A stretch of DNA of 64,000 nt, taken from Accumulibacter sp. (GTDB lineage: Bacteria > Pseudomonadota > Gammaproteobacteria > Burkholderiales > Rhodocyclaceae). The notes beneath the pieces are model-generated. The model was not told where the DNA came from. It saw only the letters and a list, made by a program, of their open reading frames with translations, and ran no database searches. Both the position numbers and the translations under genes were made by a program. The DNA is taken from contig NZ_JAZKUG010000001.1 of assembly GCF_036625195.1 (NCBI RefSeq), forward strand, positions 1,550,001 through 1,614,000, written 5' to 3'. Shown in pieces: positions 1 to 8,199 of the stretch (within the stretch, counting starts at the first letter, position 1; the number at the start of each line of letters is the position of its first letter).

Positions 1-855
1 GCCCAGATTCTCGGTATCCTCGGCCACACCGCTGCCGTGTCGCTGCCTTTTGCCGACCCGCAGTGGCTGCACTACTACAGTGAGGCTGCACGTCTTGCAT
101 TCGCCGATCGTGCGCGCTACGTCGCTGATCCGGCTTTCGTTGCTGCTCCCGCCGGCAGCTGGTATTCGCTGATCGCGCCCGATTACCTCGCTGTCCGGGC
201 GCAGCTGATCCAGGCGGGCCGCAGCATGCAGGTCGCCCAGCCGGGTGTGCCGGGGGCGGTGGCGCCGACCCGTTCGTCGATGCCGGAACAGGTCGAGTAC
301 GGGACCTCGCATCTCAGCATCATCGATGCCCATGGCAACGCGCTGGCGATGACCAGCACCATTGAGGACGCCTTTGGTGCTCGCCAGATGGTGCGCGGCT
401 TCCTGCTCAACAACCAGCTCAGCGACTTCTCCGTTCTGCCATACGACGATCGCGGGCTGCCGATCGCCAACCGGGTCGAACCGGGAAAGCGGCCTCGCTC
501 ATCGATGAGTCCGACACTCGTCTTCGACGCAGTGACAGGTGACGTGGTCCTGAGCGGTGGTTCCCCTGGCGGCGCCCTGATCATCCACTACACGGCAAAA
601 CTGCTGCTGGCTACGCTCGACTGGCAAATGACACCGCAGGAGGCGATCGACCTGCCCAATTTCGGGTCGCTCAACGGGCCGACGCTGCTCGAGGAGGGGC
701 GTTTCCCGCCCACCGTCGTCGAGGCGCTTGGATCGTGGGGCCACGAAGTCAGGGAGATCGGCATGAGCAGCGGGTTGCAGGCGGTCAGCAGGGATGACGG
801 CGGTCTCAGCGGCGGCGCCGATCCCCGACGCGAAGGGCGGGTGGTGGGTGAATGA
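1..855 (+). CDS. ggt: gamma-glutamyltransferase, C-terminal part (5' end outside window)
   Basis: The frame is open from base 1, so the gene begins upstream of the window. The product is the C-terminal half of gamma-glutamyltranspeptidase, a periplasmic N-terminal nucleophile hydrolase that splits gamma-glutamyl bonds of glutathione and transfers the glutamyl group. Visible family features are the segment LAFADRARYVADPAF, the small-subunit start with the expected nucleophilic threonine in VEYGTSHLSI, the SMSPTLVF and GGSPGG segments that shape the oxyanion region, and the terminal GADPRREG motif. The stop overlaps the start of the next gene by four bases, suggesting translational coupling with the lipoprotein gene. 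Substrate preference (glutathione against cephalosporin acylase-like) cannot be told from this part. Confidence 0.93.
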   Translation, partial: AQILGILGHTAAVSLPFADPQWLHYYSEAARLAFADRARYVADPAFVAAPAGSWYSLIAPDYLAVRAQLIQAGRSMQVAQPGVPGAVAPTRSSMPEQVEYGTSHLSIIDAHGNALAMTSTIEDAFGARQMVRGFLLNNQLSDFSVLPYDDRGLPIANRVEPGKRPRSSMSPTLVFDAVTGDVVLSGGSPGGALIIHYTAKLLLATLDWQMTPQEAIDLPNFGSLNGPTLLEEGRFPPTVVEALGSWGHEVREIGMSSGLQAVSRDDGGLSGGADPRREGRVVGE

Positions 856-2165
856 GGTGGCTCGGCAGGCACGGCGCGGCAGGTCGCAGCGCTTCGTCGC
901 GGCAGCTGCCGCCCCTGCCGGGCTCGTCGACGCCCCGGCTGCTGATGGCACTCGTCGTGACCGTCGCGGGTTGTGCCGGCGATGGCGGTTACGAGTCGCG
1001 AAAATCACCGCCGATGCCGTGGGAGACATCGGCATCCGAAGCCGCGGCACCACAGCGCGAGGCGCGACGCCCGGCGGCGCCAGCCGCCAGCGCCAAGGGC
1101 GCGCCGCCAGCCGGATCGCTACCGCCGACACCCGTTGCCAGCGAGCGTGAGGCGCGGGTTCTGGTCGACCGTCTGCTGCCCGCCAACGTCAGTGACCGCG
1201 GTGCCTGGACGGGCGACATCACGCGGGCCTTCGTTGCCTTGAACATGGCGATGACGGCGGAGAGGTTGTGCGCGGCGATCGCTGTGATCGGGCAGGAGTC
1301 CGGCTTCCAGTCGGACCCGACGGTACCGGGCTTGGCGCGGATCGTCTGGCGACAGCTCGAGCAACGGCGAGAGAAGTATGGGATTCCGAAGGCTGTGCTC
1401 GACCTGGCGCTGCTCAAGACCTCTCCGGATGGGCGTAGCTACCGGATACGCATCGACGCCCTGCGCACCGAGGCGCAGATGAACGCCCTGTACGAGGACC
1501 TGAGCTCGGAAGTACCAGGCGGCAGGACGTTGCTGGCCGACTTCAACCCTGTCCGTACCGGTGGTCCGATGCAGGTCAGCGTCGCCTTCGCCGAGCAACA
1601 GGTGCGCGAGCAGCCGTATCCTTATCCTGTCGGGGACAGCGTGCGCAAGGAGGTGTTCACCCGTCGTGGTGGCGTCTATTTCGGCATCGCTTCGCTGCTT
1701 GATTACCCTGCCAGCTACGGCCAGATGATCCATCGCTTTGCCGACTTCAACGCCGGCCGCTACAGCAGCCGCAACGCGGCGTTTCAGGACGCGCTGGCCC
1801 GGGTCTCGGGCCAGAAACTATCGCTCGATGGCGATCTGCTGCGGTATCGGGCAGACGGATCGCCTGCGGCCGAAGCCAGCGAAACCCAGCGTGCCACGCT
1901 GTCACTGCGCTCACGCCTGAAGCTCGGGGAAGGGGACATCCTGCGCGATCTCAAGCTGGAGAAGTCCCTCGCCTTCGAGCAGACGCCGCTCTACCTGCGG
2001 CTCTACGCGCTTGCCGATTCGACGACAGGCGAACGGCGACCGCGCGAGCTGATTCCTCGGATTGCACTGAAGAGCCCGAAGATCACCCGTTCCTTGACGA
2101 CGGAGTGGTTTGCCCACCGCGTCGACGCACGCTTCCGTCAATGCCTGGAGCGCGGGGAGTCCTGA
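852..2165 (+). CDS. DUF1615-type lipoprotein
   Basis: A 437-residue protein starting at an ATG that overlaps the stop of the upstream ggt gene (ATGA). A hydrophobic segment around residues 28-41 ends in VAGC, a plausible lipobox with Cys42, followed by a low-complexity Ala/Pro-rich linker to about residue 95. The rest is a soluble domain with ESGFQSDPTVPGLARI, GGPMQVSV and GGVYFGIASLLDYPASYGQM segments, which I recognise as the DUF1615 family of proteobacterial lipoproteins. The ESGFQ-type stretch recalls lytic transglycosylase folds, but this is only a resemblance. Function is unknown. An in-frame start further downstream is possible because the N-terminus before the hydrophobic segment is long and Arg/Ser-rich. 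Confidence 0.8.
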   Translation: MRWLGRHGAAGRSASSRQLPPLPGSSTPRLLMALVVTVAGCAGDGGYESRKSPPMPWETSASEAAAPQREARRPAAPAASAKGAPPAGSLPPTPVASEREARVLVDRLLPANVSDRGAWTGDITRAFVALNMAMTAERLCAAIAVIGQESGFQSDPTVPGLARIVWRQLEQRREKYGIPKAVLDLALLKTSPDGRSYRIRIDALRTEAQMNALYEDLSSEVPGGRTLLADFNPVRTGGPMQVSVAFAEQQVREQPYPYPVGDSVRKEVFTRRGGVYFGIASLLDYPASYGQMIHRFADFNAGRYSSRNAAFQDALARVSGQKLSLDGDLLRYRADGSPAAEASETQRATLSLRSRLKLGEGDILRDLKLEKSLAFEQTPLYLRLYALADSTTGERRPRELIPRIALKSPKITRSLTTEWFAHRVDARFRQCLERGES

Positions 2166-2356
2166 AAGGCTGTGAGCAAGTCGCCAGCAACCGGCCAAGC
2201 CAGGACGCAGTTCGCAGCACAACGAAAGCGGAACCCCCGGTGCAGCGGGTGACCGGCAAGCTCGGCCCTTGCCGCGGGCGTCGCAGTGGGCTTCTTGACC
2301 CGCCGCTCCCCGGGACCCAGCTGCGGCGGCCGGCAGCAGTCGGCGTTGCCATCGGC

Positions 2357-3553
2357 TTAGACGAGATTGCAGTTGTCGCGCAGGAAATCGAGTGCATCGG
2401 CGAGCTTCGTGTCGCCGGCGTCGAGCAGGGCGGCCTCTGCTTCGGGAAAGAACTCCTTCCACAGCGCCTCGAGGTCGTCCTGCATGTCGTACGGTGCCAG
2501 CGCGCGTATCAAGCCCAGGACCGGCAGCCGCTTGAAACCCTCGCGGCGCACCTTGCGAATCAGCGCACGCGCTGCCACCTTGTTCAGCACCGGCTGCGGC
2601 GGCACGTCTGCCGCGAGGCAGACGAAGACCGTCAGCAGCGAACTGTCGTCGGTTCTGCCGGCTGTGATCCGCTGCCAGTCGGCGCAGGCTGTCGCCTCGA
2701 ACCGTCCCGCATCCTCAGGGCCGAAATCGCGCAGATGGTAGAGCGGTTCGAGTTCTCGCAGCAGTTGTGCGAGCGGACGCGAGAGGTCCGCGATCCGCGG
2801 CAGGTCCTCGCTTTCGATCCGGTGCAACTCGCGCTGGGCAATCGGCAAACAGCTCTTGGGCAGTTCCTGCAGAAGGCCGGCGAGCAGCTTGCGCCCCTTG
2901 CTCGGCACGCCTCGCTTGCGGATTGCCTCGAGCACCTGCAGCAACCCGCTCGCATTGGGGATTGCCAGCGGCCCAACGCCGTTCAGGTGGACAAGCAGGG
3001 CGCTGCGAACCACGCTCTCGGCAGCGACCGTCGATAGCTCGGCGGCGGGCAGCCCAAGGCGCTCGGCAAGCCAGAGTGCTGCCGTGATCGACAATTGGTG
3101 GCCCTGCCGCTGCGCCAGCGCCTGGCGATAGTCGGGCAGGCCGCGCAGCGACCAATCGGCGAGGAAGTCTTTCTGCGGCTGCTTGGCCAGGATCCCGTAC
3201 GACGTGTCTTCCGGCATCGCCCACAGCTTCTTCAGCATCTCCGACCCGCCGCGCGAATGCGATAGAAAGCTGTTGTCACGCAGCGATCGGGCCGCCAGTT
3301 CCAGGTCGCCACCGCTATTTTCCTCGAGGAACAGGCTCACGAGGTTGATGATGCGTGTCCGTGCTTCCTCGATGTTCGGACGCAGGTAGCGCGTGCCGAA
3401 GAAGTCGGCGATCTGCAGCAGACCTTTCGCCCCGTCGTTCACGATGCTGTCCAGCCTGCCCTGATCGATCAGCCCGCTGCGCACCCCGTGCTGCAGTGCC
3501 CTCTCGAAGAAGGGTCGCCGGTCGAAAAGAGTCAGTTGCTGGCGGTCCGCCAC
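2357..3553 (-). CDS. conserved hypothetical protein, last gene of J-domain cassette
   Basis: A 398-residue soluble protein starting MADRQQLTLFDRR, with no signal peptide or clear membrane segment. It looks mostly helical and repetitive, with segments such as RYLRPNIEEARTRIINLVS and SLRGLPDYRQALAQRQGH. I do not recognise a named family. It is the last of four minus-strand genes (J-domain protein, 182-aa, 243-aa and this one) packed with overlaps or short gaps, so it is probably co-transcribed and shares a function with them. The gene upstream in the operon ends 56 bases away. The 191-base gap on its 3' side before the convergent lipoprotein gene holds nothing I can name. Confidence 0.75.
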   Translation of the reverse strand: MADRQQLTLFDRRPFFERALQHGVRSGLIDQGRLDSIVNDGAKGLLQIADFFGTRYLRPNIEEARTRIINLVSLFLEENSGGDLELAARSLRDNSFLSHSRGGSEMLKKLWAMPEDTSYGILAKQPQKDFLADWSLRGLPDYRQALAQRQGHQLSITAALWLAERLGLPAAELSTVAAESVVRSALLVHLNGVGPLAIPNASGLLQVLEAIRKRGVPSKGRKLLAGLLQELPKSCLPIAQRELHRIESEDLPRIADLSRPLAQLLRELEPLYHLRDFGPEDAGRFEATACADWQRITAGRTDDSSLLTVFVCLAADVPPQPVLNKVAARALIRKVRREGFKRLPVLGLIRALAPYDMQDDLEALWKEFFPEAEAALLDAGDTKLADALDFLRDNCNLV

Positions 3554-3609
3554 CGGTTCCGACCTCGCCTGTCCGTCGTCCTTGTCCGCACTCGCCTGCG
3601 AATCCGCGA

Positions 3610-4341
3610 TCAGAGCGCCGATTCCTCGTCGCCCTCACCGAGAGTCGGCTGGACCGGGAACTGCGGTGACGGACTCTCTGCGGTCGCTTGCTGGCGTTCC
3701 TCGGTACGGGCTCGGGCGCGCAGGATCAGCAGCACCTCGCGGAAGACCTCGGGCTGCTGGTAGCGGAGGGTCCACGCCAGTTCCATCCAGTCGTGATCGT
3801 TGACCTCGCTGTGGCTGAGGAAAGGTCCCCCGGTGCTCTCGTCGGAAAGTGCGTCGAGTCGCTCGTCGTCACTGAGATCGTTGCCGGAGTCGTCGCCGTC
3901 CGAAAAGAAGTCGAAGACGCCGGTGCGAAAAAAATGCTCGAGGTTCTCCGCGCGCTCGTGGAGGTAATCGGAAAGAACTTCGTTGCCGCCCTCCAGTTCG
4001 CCGATGGCGGCGAGGAATTCTCCGGGGTCAGCGCCGGCACGAAAGATCACCGAGTTGATCATGCCGTGCAGGCGCTCGTGGCTGATGTCGCCATAACGCC
4101 TTTCGAGAACGATCGCGCGGGCAAACTGCTCCGGCGACACCAGCAGGTTCACCACCGACTCGCGCGCGGAGTCGAAATCGCGCAGCACCGCCAGCAAGTC
4201 CTTGGCGGGAAAATCGTCAAGTGCCAGCGCGAGTGCCTGATCGCCCTCCGTCTCGACCAGCGAGACGAGCGCGGCCTCGGCGCCCACGATGTCGCCAACG
4301 CGGACCAGTTTCTCAGCTCTTGCCAATACCGGGTGAGTCAT
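3610..4341 (-). CDS. hypothetical acidic protein, third gene of J-domain cassette
   Basis: A 243-residue acidic protein. I chose the ATG at 4341, which overlaps the TGA of the upstream gene by one base (TGATG); a TTG one codon earlier is the alternative. The N-terminal 150 residues look helical (HPVLARAEKLVRVGDIVGAE, AARESVV-like stretches), followed by a strongly acidic Ser/Asp/Glu linker around residues 145-175 and a Gln/Pro-rich tail. No signal peptide or membrane segment is visible. No family recognised. Overlapping genes with a J-domain protein at the head of the operon make it a candidate client or partner of that co-chaperone; this is inference from position only. Confidence 0.75.
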   Translation of the reverse strand: MTHPVLARAEKLVRVGDIVGAEAALVSLVETEGDQALALALDDFPAKDLLAVLRDFDSARESVVNLLVSPEQFARAIVLERRYGDISHERLHGMINSVIFRAGADPGEFLAAIGELEGGNEVLSDYLHERAENLEHFFRTGVFDFFSDGDDSGNDLSDDERLDALSDESTGGPFLSHSEVNDHDWMELAWTLRYQQPEVFREVLLILRARARTEERQQATAESPSPQFPVQPTLGEGDEESAL

Positions 4342-4889
4342 CAATAGTCTCCCGAGAAGCGATCCTTGCGCTCGAAGCCCTGCTCGGACAACCAGTCGGC
4401 GCCCGCTTCCTCGAGGTCGACGTCGAGATCGGCGTCGTCCTCGTCATCGACACCGCGGCCGTCGGGCGACTGCGGCTGAGCACCTTCGCCAGGCGAGTTC
4501 GCACCTGGACGGCGCAGGAACTCCAGGCAGGCCGTGACGACCAGGAACTGCTCGCCGTGGGCGTCCTTGAGAACCACTCGAGCCAACTCGGCGGCCCAGG
4601 GTTCGAGCGACACCGACGACAGGAGGCTCTGCCATGCAGGCAGGTTTTCGGGCTCGCGGGCGGCGAGGTCCGTCATCACCGCCGGGTTCGCGAAGCTGAA
4701 GCCGCCGTGAAAGGCGACGGCGACCATCTCCGGGTTGCACTCGATCATCGGCAGCAGTTGCCCGACTTGAGTGCGCTTTGCCTGCAGTCGACGGGCAAGG
4801 ACGTCATGGCCCGCCGAATCGGTCATCAGGTCATCCAATTCGGCGTCGTAGGCGGATTTCAGTTCCTCGAAGTATGGCGATACTTTCAT
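4341..4889 (-). CDS. hypothetical protein, second gene of J-domain cassette
   Basis: A 182-residue soluble protein starting MKVSPYFEELKSAYDAELDD. It overlaps the J-domain gene upstream by four bases (ATGA) and its stop overlaps the next start by one base. The first 125 residues are mixed hydrophobic and charged; the C-terminal part from about residue 135 is very acidic (DDEDDADLDVDLEEAGADW) and ends in a basic/aromatic KDRFSGDY. I do not recognise the family. The acid-rich tail resembles the linker of the 243-aa neighbour, so the two may be related in how they bind partners, but that is a guess. Confidence 0.75.
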   Translation of the reverse strand: MKVSPYFEELKSAYDAELDDLMTDSAGHDVLARRLQAKRTQVGQLLPMIECNPEMVAVAFHGGFSFANPAVMTDLAAREPENLPAWQSLLSSVSLEPWAAELARVVLKDAHGEQFLVVTACLEFLRRPGANSPGEGAQPQSPDGRGVDDEDDADLDVDLEEAGADWLSEQGFERKDRFSGDY

Positions 4890-5164
4890 TGCAGGACTCC
4901 TTCGATGTAGTGCTGCCAGATCTCGCGCGCCGTTTCCATGGGTTTGTCGAGCAGATTGCGGCGCCGGTTCTCATCATAGGCAAACCGGCGGTCCGGATCA
5001 GTGAGGACATCATAGGCCTCCTGGATCTCGCGAAACCGCTCGCTGGCCTCCGGCGCCGGGTTTCGGTCGGGGTGAAACTGCAGTGCCTTGCGGCGATACG
5101 CGGTCCTGATCACTTCACGGGTCGCGTCGCTGGCAAGGCCTAGTATGGCGTAGTAGTCCTTCAT
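4886..5164 (-). CDS. small J-domain (DnaJ-like) co-chaperone
   Basis: A 92-residue protein that is almost entirely one J-domain. It starts MKDYYAILGL, has the diagnostic HPD tripeptide at residues 31-33 (QFHPDRNP), and continues through FREIQEAYDVLTDPDRRFAYD, the usual helix III/IV ending. There is no Gly/Phe region, zinc finger or C-terminal substrate domain, so it should act by stimulating an Hsp70 ATPase for specific partners rather than as a general DnaJ. I chose the internal ATG at 5164 because the family starts there; a longer open frame to 5215 has no supporting homology. It leads a four-gene overlapping cassette whose other products are unknown. Confidence 0.88.
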   Translation of the reverse strand: MKDYYAILGLASDATREVIRTAYRRKALQFHPDRNPAPEASERFREIQEAYDVLTDPDRRFAYDENRRRNLLDKPMETAREIWQHYIEGVLQ

Positions 5165-5320
5165 TCCTCGCCCTGGTGGTCCGCAGGGTTGTGGGTCAGC
5201 ACGCTGCGCGGCCACCCCGCGCCGTGCCCCACCCGCGCCCTGATCACCGCTCCGGTCGATCCGTCGCGTCGAGCACCCGCGCCTCCCACCCTCTTGCCGG
5301 CGACCATTCCGCGCTACGCC

Positions 5321-6175
5321 TCAGTCGCCGGCTGCACAGGCCAGCCCAAGACGCTGCCAGAGCGTCTTGGTCAGGCCGACCTGGTTGAGGGTGTAGAAGT
5401 GCAGGCCGGGTGCGCCAGCCGCCAGCAGTCTTTCGCACAATTGCGCCACCACGTCAAGGCCGAAAGCATGGATCGACGCCTTGTCGTCACCATAACTCTC
5501 GAGGCGCTTGCGAATCCAGCGCGGTATCTCGGCGCCGCAATTGTCCGAGAAGCGCGCCAGGCTGCTGAAGCTCGATATCGGCATGATGCCGGGGACGATC
5601 GGCGCGTTGATGCCGACAGCCTGGCACTCGTCGATGAAATGCGAGTAAGCGTCGAAGTTGTAGAAGTACTGCGTGATCGCCGAGTCGGCGCCGGCATCGA
5701 TCTTGCGCTTGAACGCCAGCAGGTCGTCCAGCGGGCTCTTCGCCTGCGGGTGGTATTCCGGGTAGGCGGCAACCTCGATGTGGAACCAGGAGCCGGTCTC
5801 GGAGCGGATGAACTCGACGAGTTCATTGGCATGACGAAAGCTTCCCGGCGTTGCCATTCCTGACGGCAGGTCACCACGCAAGGCCACGAGGTGGCGGATG
5901 CCGTGCGCACGATACTGCTCGAGGATGCTGCGGATGCTGGCTCGCGTGGAGCCGATGCAAGACAGGTGCGGTGCCGCCCGATGGCCCTCGTTCTGGATCT
6001 CGACGACGGTCTCGAGGGTGCGGTCGCGTGTTGAACCACCCGCACCAAAGGTGACCGAGAAGAACTTTGGCTTCAGGAGCGCCATCTGGGCCCGTGCCGC
6101 ACGCAGCTTTTCCGCGCCCTCGGGCGTTTGCGGTGGAAACAGCTCAAGGCTGAAGGTAGGGGACTTGTTGATCAT
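5321..6175 (-). CDS. metF: methylenetetrahydrofolate reductase
   Basis: A 284-residue flavoprotein of normal length for bacterial MetF, which reduces 5,10-methylene-THF to 5-methyl-THF to feed methionine synthesis. Recognisable segments are the N-terminal SLELFPPQTPEG, the FSVTFGAGGSTRDRT loop, HLSCIGSTR, HLVALRGDLPSG, and ITQYFYNFDAYSHFIDEC, all at expected positions of the TIM barrel. Its start overlaps the stop of the holin-like gene by four bases. With ahcY upstream it forms a methyl-cycle operon that should be covered by the SAH riboswitch ahead of ahcY. Confidence 0.97.
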   Translation of the reverse strand: MINKSPTFSLELFPPQTPEGAEKLRAARAQMALLKPKFFSVTFGAGGSTRDRTLETVVEIQNEGHRAAPHLSCIGSTRASIRSILEQYRAHGIRHLVALRGDLPSGMATPGSFRHANELVEFIRSETGSWFHIEVAAYPEYHPQAKSPLDDLLAFKRKIDAGADSAITQYFYNFDAYSHFIDECQAVGINAPIVPGIMPISSFSSLARFSDNCGAEIPRWIRKRLESYGDDKASIHAFGLDVVAQLCERLLAAGAPGLHFYTLNQVGLTKTLWQRLGLACAAGD

Positions 6176-6537
6176 CGGCGGGCGATCTCATGCCCTTCTG
6201 GCTGTGGCAGAAGAGAGGACAGGATGGATGAGAGGATGCTGTAGAGGATGGCGCCGAAAAATGCCGGCCAGAAGCCGCCGACGACGAAGCCCTCGAACAT
6301 CGAACCGGCAAGCCAGAACATCAGGCCGTTGAGGACGAAGAGGAAGAGTCCGAGCGTCAGCAGCGTCGCCGGCAAGGTCAGGAGGATCAACAGGGGCCGC
6401 AGCCAGGTGTTCACCAGTCCGAGTACGGCTGCTGCGAGCAGCGCCGAGCCGAACGACGCGACCTCGATCGATGGCATCAGGTAGCCGACGGCCAGCAGGG
6501 CGCAGGTGTTGAGCAGCCAGATCAGGAGCACTCGCAT
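6172..6537 (-). CDS. phage holin family / YvlD-like four-helix membrane protein
   Basis: A 121-residue very hydrophobic protein with about four membrane segments: residues 3-21, 32-51 with the following WLRPLLILLTLP, 55-80 (LLTLGLFLFVLNGLMFWLAG) and 85-105. The LGLVNTWLRPLLILLTLPATLLTLGLFLFVLNG pattern, given here only in part, is characteristic of the family annotated as mycobacterial phage holin superfamily IV or YvlD. It is not a phage gene here: it sits between ahcY and metF, overlapping metF by four bases, a gene order I know from many betaproteobacteria. Its role in the methyl-cycle operon is unknown. Confidence 0.85.
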   Translation of the reverse strand: MRVLLIWLLNTCALLAVGYLMPSIEVASFGSALLAAAVLGLVNTWLRPLLILLTLPATLLTLGLFLFVLNGLMFWLAGSMFEGFVVGGFWPAFFGAILYSILSSILSSLLPQPEGHEIARR

Positions 6538-6562
6538 GCCGGTCCCCGGTTGTCCTGCCGTA

Positions 6563-7975
6563 TCAGTAGCGGTAGTGGTCCGACTTGTACGGGCCCTCCT
6601 TGGCGACCCCGATGTAGCGTGCCTGCTCGTCGGTCAGCTCGCTGAGTTGCGCATTGAGTTTCTTTAGCTGCAGGCGTGCGACCTTTTCGTCGAGGTGCTT
6701 CGGCAGCGTGTAGACGCCGATCGGGTACTCTGCATTGCGGGTGAACAGCTCGATCTGGGCGATCGTCTGGTTGGCGAACGACGAGCTCATGACGTACGAA
6801 GGATGGCCGGTACCGCAGCCGAGGTTGACGAGGCGACCCTTGGCCAGCAGGATGATGCGCTTGCCGTCGGGAAAGATCACGTGGTCTACCTGTGGCTTGA
6901 TCTCTTCCCAGGCATAGCCCTCGATCGATGCGACGTCGATTTCGTTGTCGAAGTGCCCGATGTTGCAGACGATGGCCTGATCCTTCATCTTCTGCATGTG
7001 TTCGTGCGTGATCACGTGATAATTGCCGGTAGCGGTGACGAAGATGTCCGCCTTGTCGGCCGCGTAGTCCATCGTCACCACGCGGTAGCCTTCCATGGCC
7101 GCTTGCAGAGCACAGATCGGGTCGATCTCGGTGACCCACACCTGCGCCGAAAGGGCGCGCATGGCCTGTGCCGATCCCTTTCCGACGTCGCCGTAACCGG
7201 CGATCAGGGCAACCTTGCCGGCGATCATCACGTCGGTCGCTCGCTTGACGCCGTCAACCAGCGATTCCCGGCAGCCGTACAGGTTGTCGAACTTGGACTT
7301 CGTCACCGAGTCGTTGACGTTGATCGCCGGGAAACGCAGTTCGCCCTTGGCATGCATCTGGTAGAGGCGGTGGACGCCGGTTGTCGTCTCTTCCGTGACG
7401 CCCTTCACCGCCGCCAGGCGACGCGAGTACCAGCCTGGGTCGCTCGCCAGCTTCGCGCGAATTGCCGCGAAGAGGATGGTTTCCTCCTCTGATGCCGGCT
7501 TTGCCAGCACGGACACATCCTGTTCGGCACGCGCGCCGATATGGAGCAGCAAGGTGGCGTCGCCGCCGTCGTCGAGGATCATGTTGCTGTAGCCGCCGTC
7601 GGGCCACTCGAAGATGCGGTGCGTGTACTCCCAGTAGTCCTGCAGGGACTCTCCCTTGACGGCGAAGACCGCGACGCCGTCGGCGGCGATGGCTGCGGCA
7701 GCGTGATCCTGCGTCGAGAAGATGTTGCAGGATGCCCAGCGCACCTCGGCTCCGAGCGCGGTCAGCGTCTCGATCAGTACCGCGGTCTGGATGGTCATGT
7801 GCAGCGAGCCGGTGATGCGCGCACCCTTAAGCGGCTGCTGCGTCGCAAACTCCTCGCGGATCGCCATCAGTCCCGGCATTTCGGTTTCGGCGATGCGGAT
7901 TTCCTTGCGGCCCCAGCCGGCGAGACCGAGGTCAGCAATCACGTAGTCCTGGTTGAGAATAACAGTATCCGACAC
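6563..7975 (-). CDS. ahcY: adenosylhomocysteinase (SAH hydrolase)
   Basis: A 470-residue enzyme that reversibly cleaves S-adenosylhomocysteine to adenosine and homocysteine with bound NAD, relieving product inhibition of methyltransferases. Visible are GSLHMTIQTAVL near the N-terminus, the NAD-binding GYGDVGKGSAQAMR, FVTATGNYHVIT, CNIGHFDNEIDV and the C-terminal GPYKSDHYRY. I placed the start at a GTG (7975) preceded by AAGGAG at good spacing; the longer frame reaching 8299 runs through the riboswitch and cannot be translated sensibly. The gene heads ahcY-holin-metF and is controlled by the SAH riboswitch just upstream. Confidence 0.97.
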   Translation of the reverse strand: MSDTVILNQDYVIADLGLAGWGRKEIRIAETEMPGLMAIREEFATQQPLKGARITGSLHMTIQTAVLIETLTALGAEVRWASCNIFSTQDHAAAAIAADGVAVFAVKGESLQDYWEYTHRIFEWPDGGYSNMILDDGGDATLLLHIGARAEQDVSVLAKPASEEETILFAAIRAKLASDPGWYSRRLAAVKGVTEETTTGVHRLYQMHAKGELRFPAINVNDSVTKSKFDNLYGCRESLVDGVKRATDVMIAGKVALIAGYGDVGKGSAQAMRALSAQVWVTEIDPICALQAAMEGYRVVTMDYAADKADIFVTATGNYHVITHEHMQKMKDQAIVCNIGHFDNEIDVASIEGYAWEEIKPQVDHVIFPDGKRIILLAKGRLVNLGCGTGHPSYVMSSSFANQTIAQIELFTRNAEYPIGVYTLPKHLDEKVARLQLKKLNAQLSELTDEQARYIGVAKEGPYKSDHYRY

Positions 7976-8087
7976 AGTAAGGCTCCTTGATGAGACTGTG
8001 ACCGGGAGAAGGTAGCTCTGGCGGAGAACGAAGCAGGGGATTCTTCCCTGTGCCCACCCCATGCTGCCAACCCCGGTACGGGTTGGT

Positions 8088-8156
8088 GGGATGAGCGCCG
8101 TTTGATGGATCCGAGCCTGAAACTGTGGGACGACAGCCTTGCAGCGCTCCTCGGAC
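8088..8156 (-). promoter_or_regulatory. SAH riboswitch
   Basis: On the minus strand the leader of ahcY contains CCGAGGAGCGCTGCAA, then CAGGCTCGGA, then AACGGCGCTCAT. The pairings CCGAG/CTCGG and GAGCGC/GCGCTC, the second one enclosing a pseudoknot, are those of the S-adenosylhomocysteine riboswitch, a class known upstream of ahcY in beta- and gammaproteobacteria. Binding of SAH is known to switch this class on, raising SAH hydrolase. About 110 bases separate the aptamer from the GTG start, enough for an expression platform; I did not resolve its alternative fold. The aptamer starts about ten bases downstream of a perfect TATAAT. Confidence 0.9.
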
Positions 8157-8164
8157 TGGGGTCG

Positions 8165-8170
8165 ATTATA
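8165..8170 (-). promoter_or_regulatory. -10 element of ahcY promoter
   Basis: A perfect TATAAT on the minus strand, placed so that transcription would begin at about 8158, just before the SAH aptamer. The -35 position is a CG-repeat region without a good TTGACA match, so it may be a weak or activator-dependent promoter. Confidence 0.6.
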
Positions 8171-8199
8171 TAACGGGTTCGCGCGAACGCGCGCGGCTT

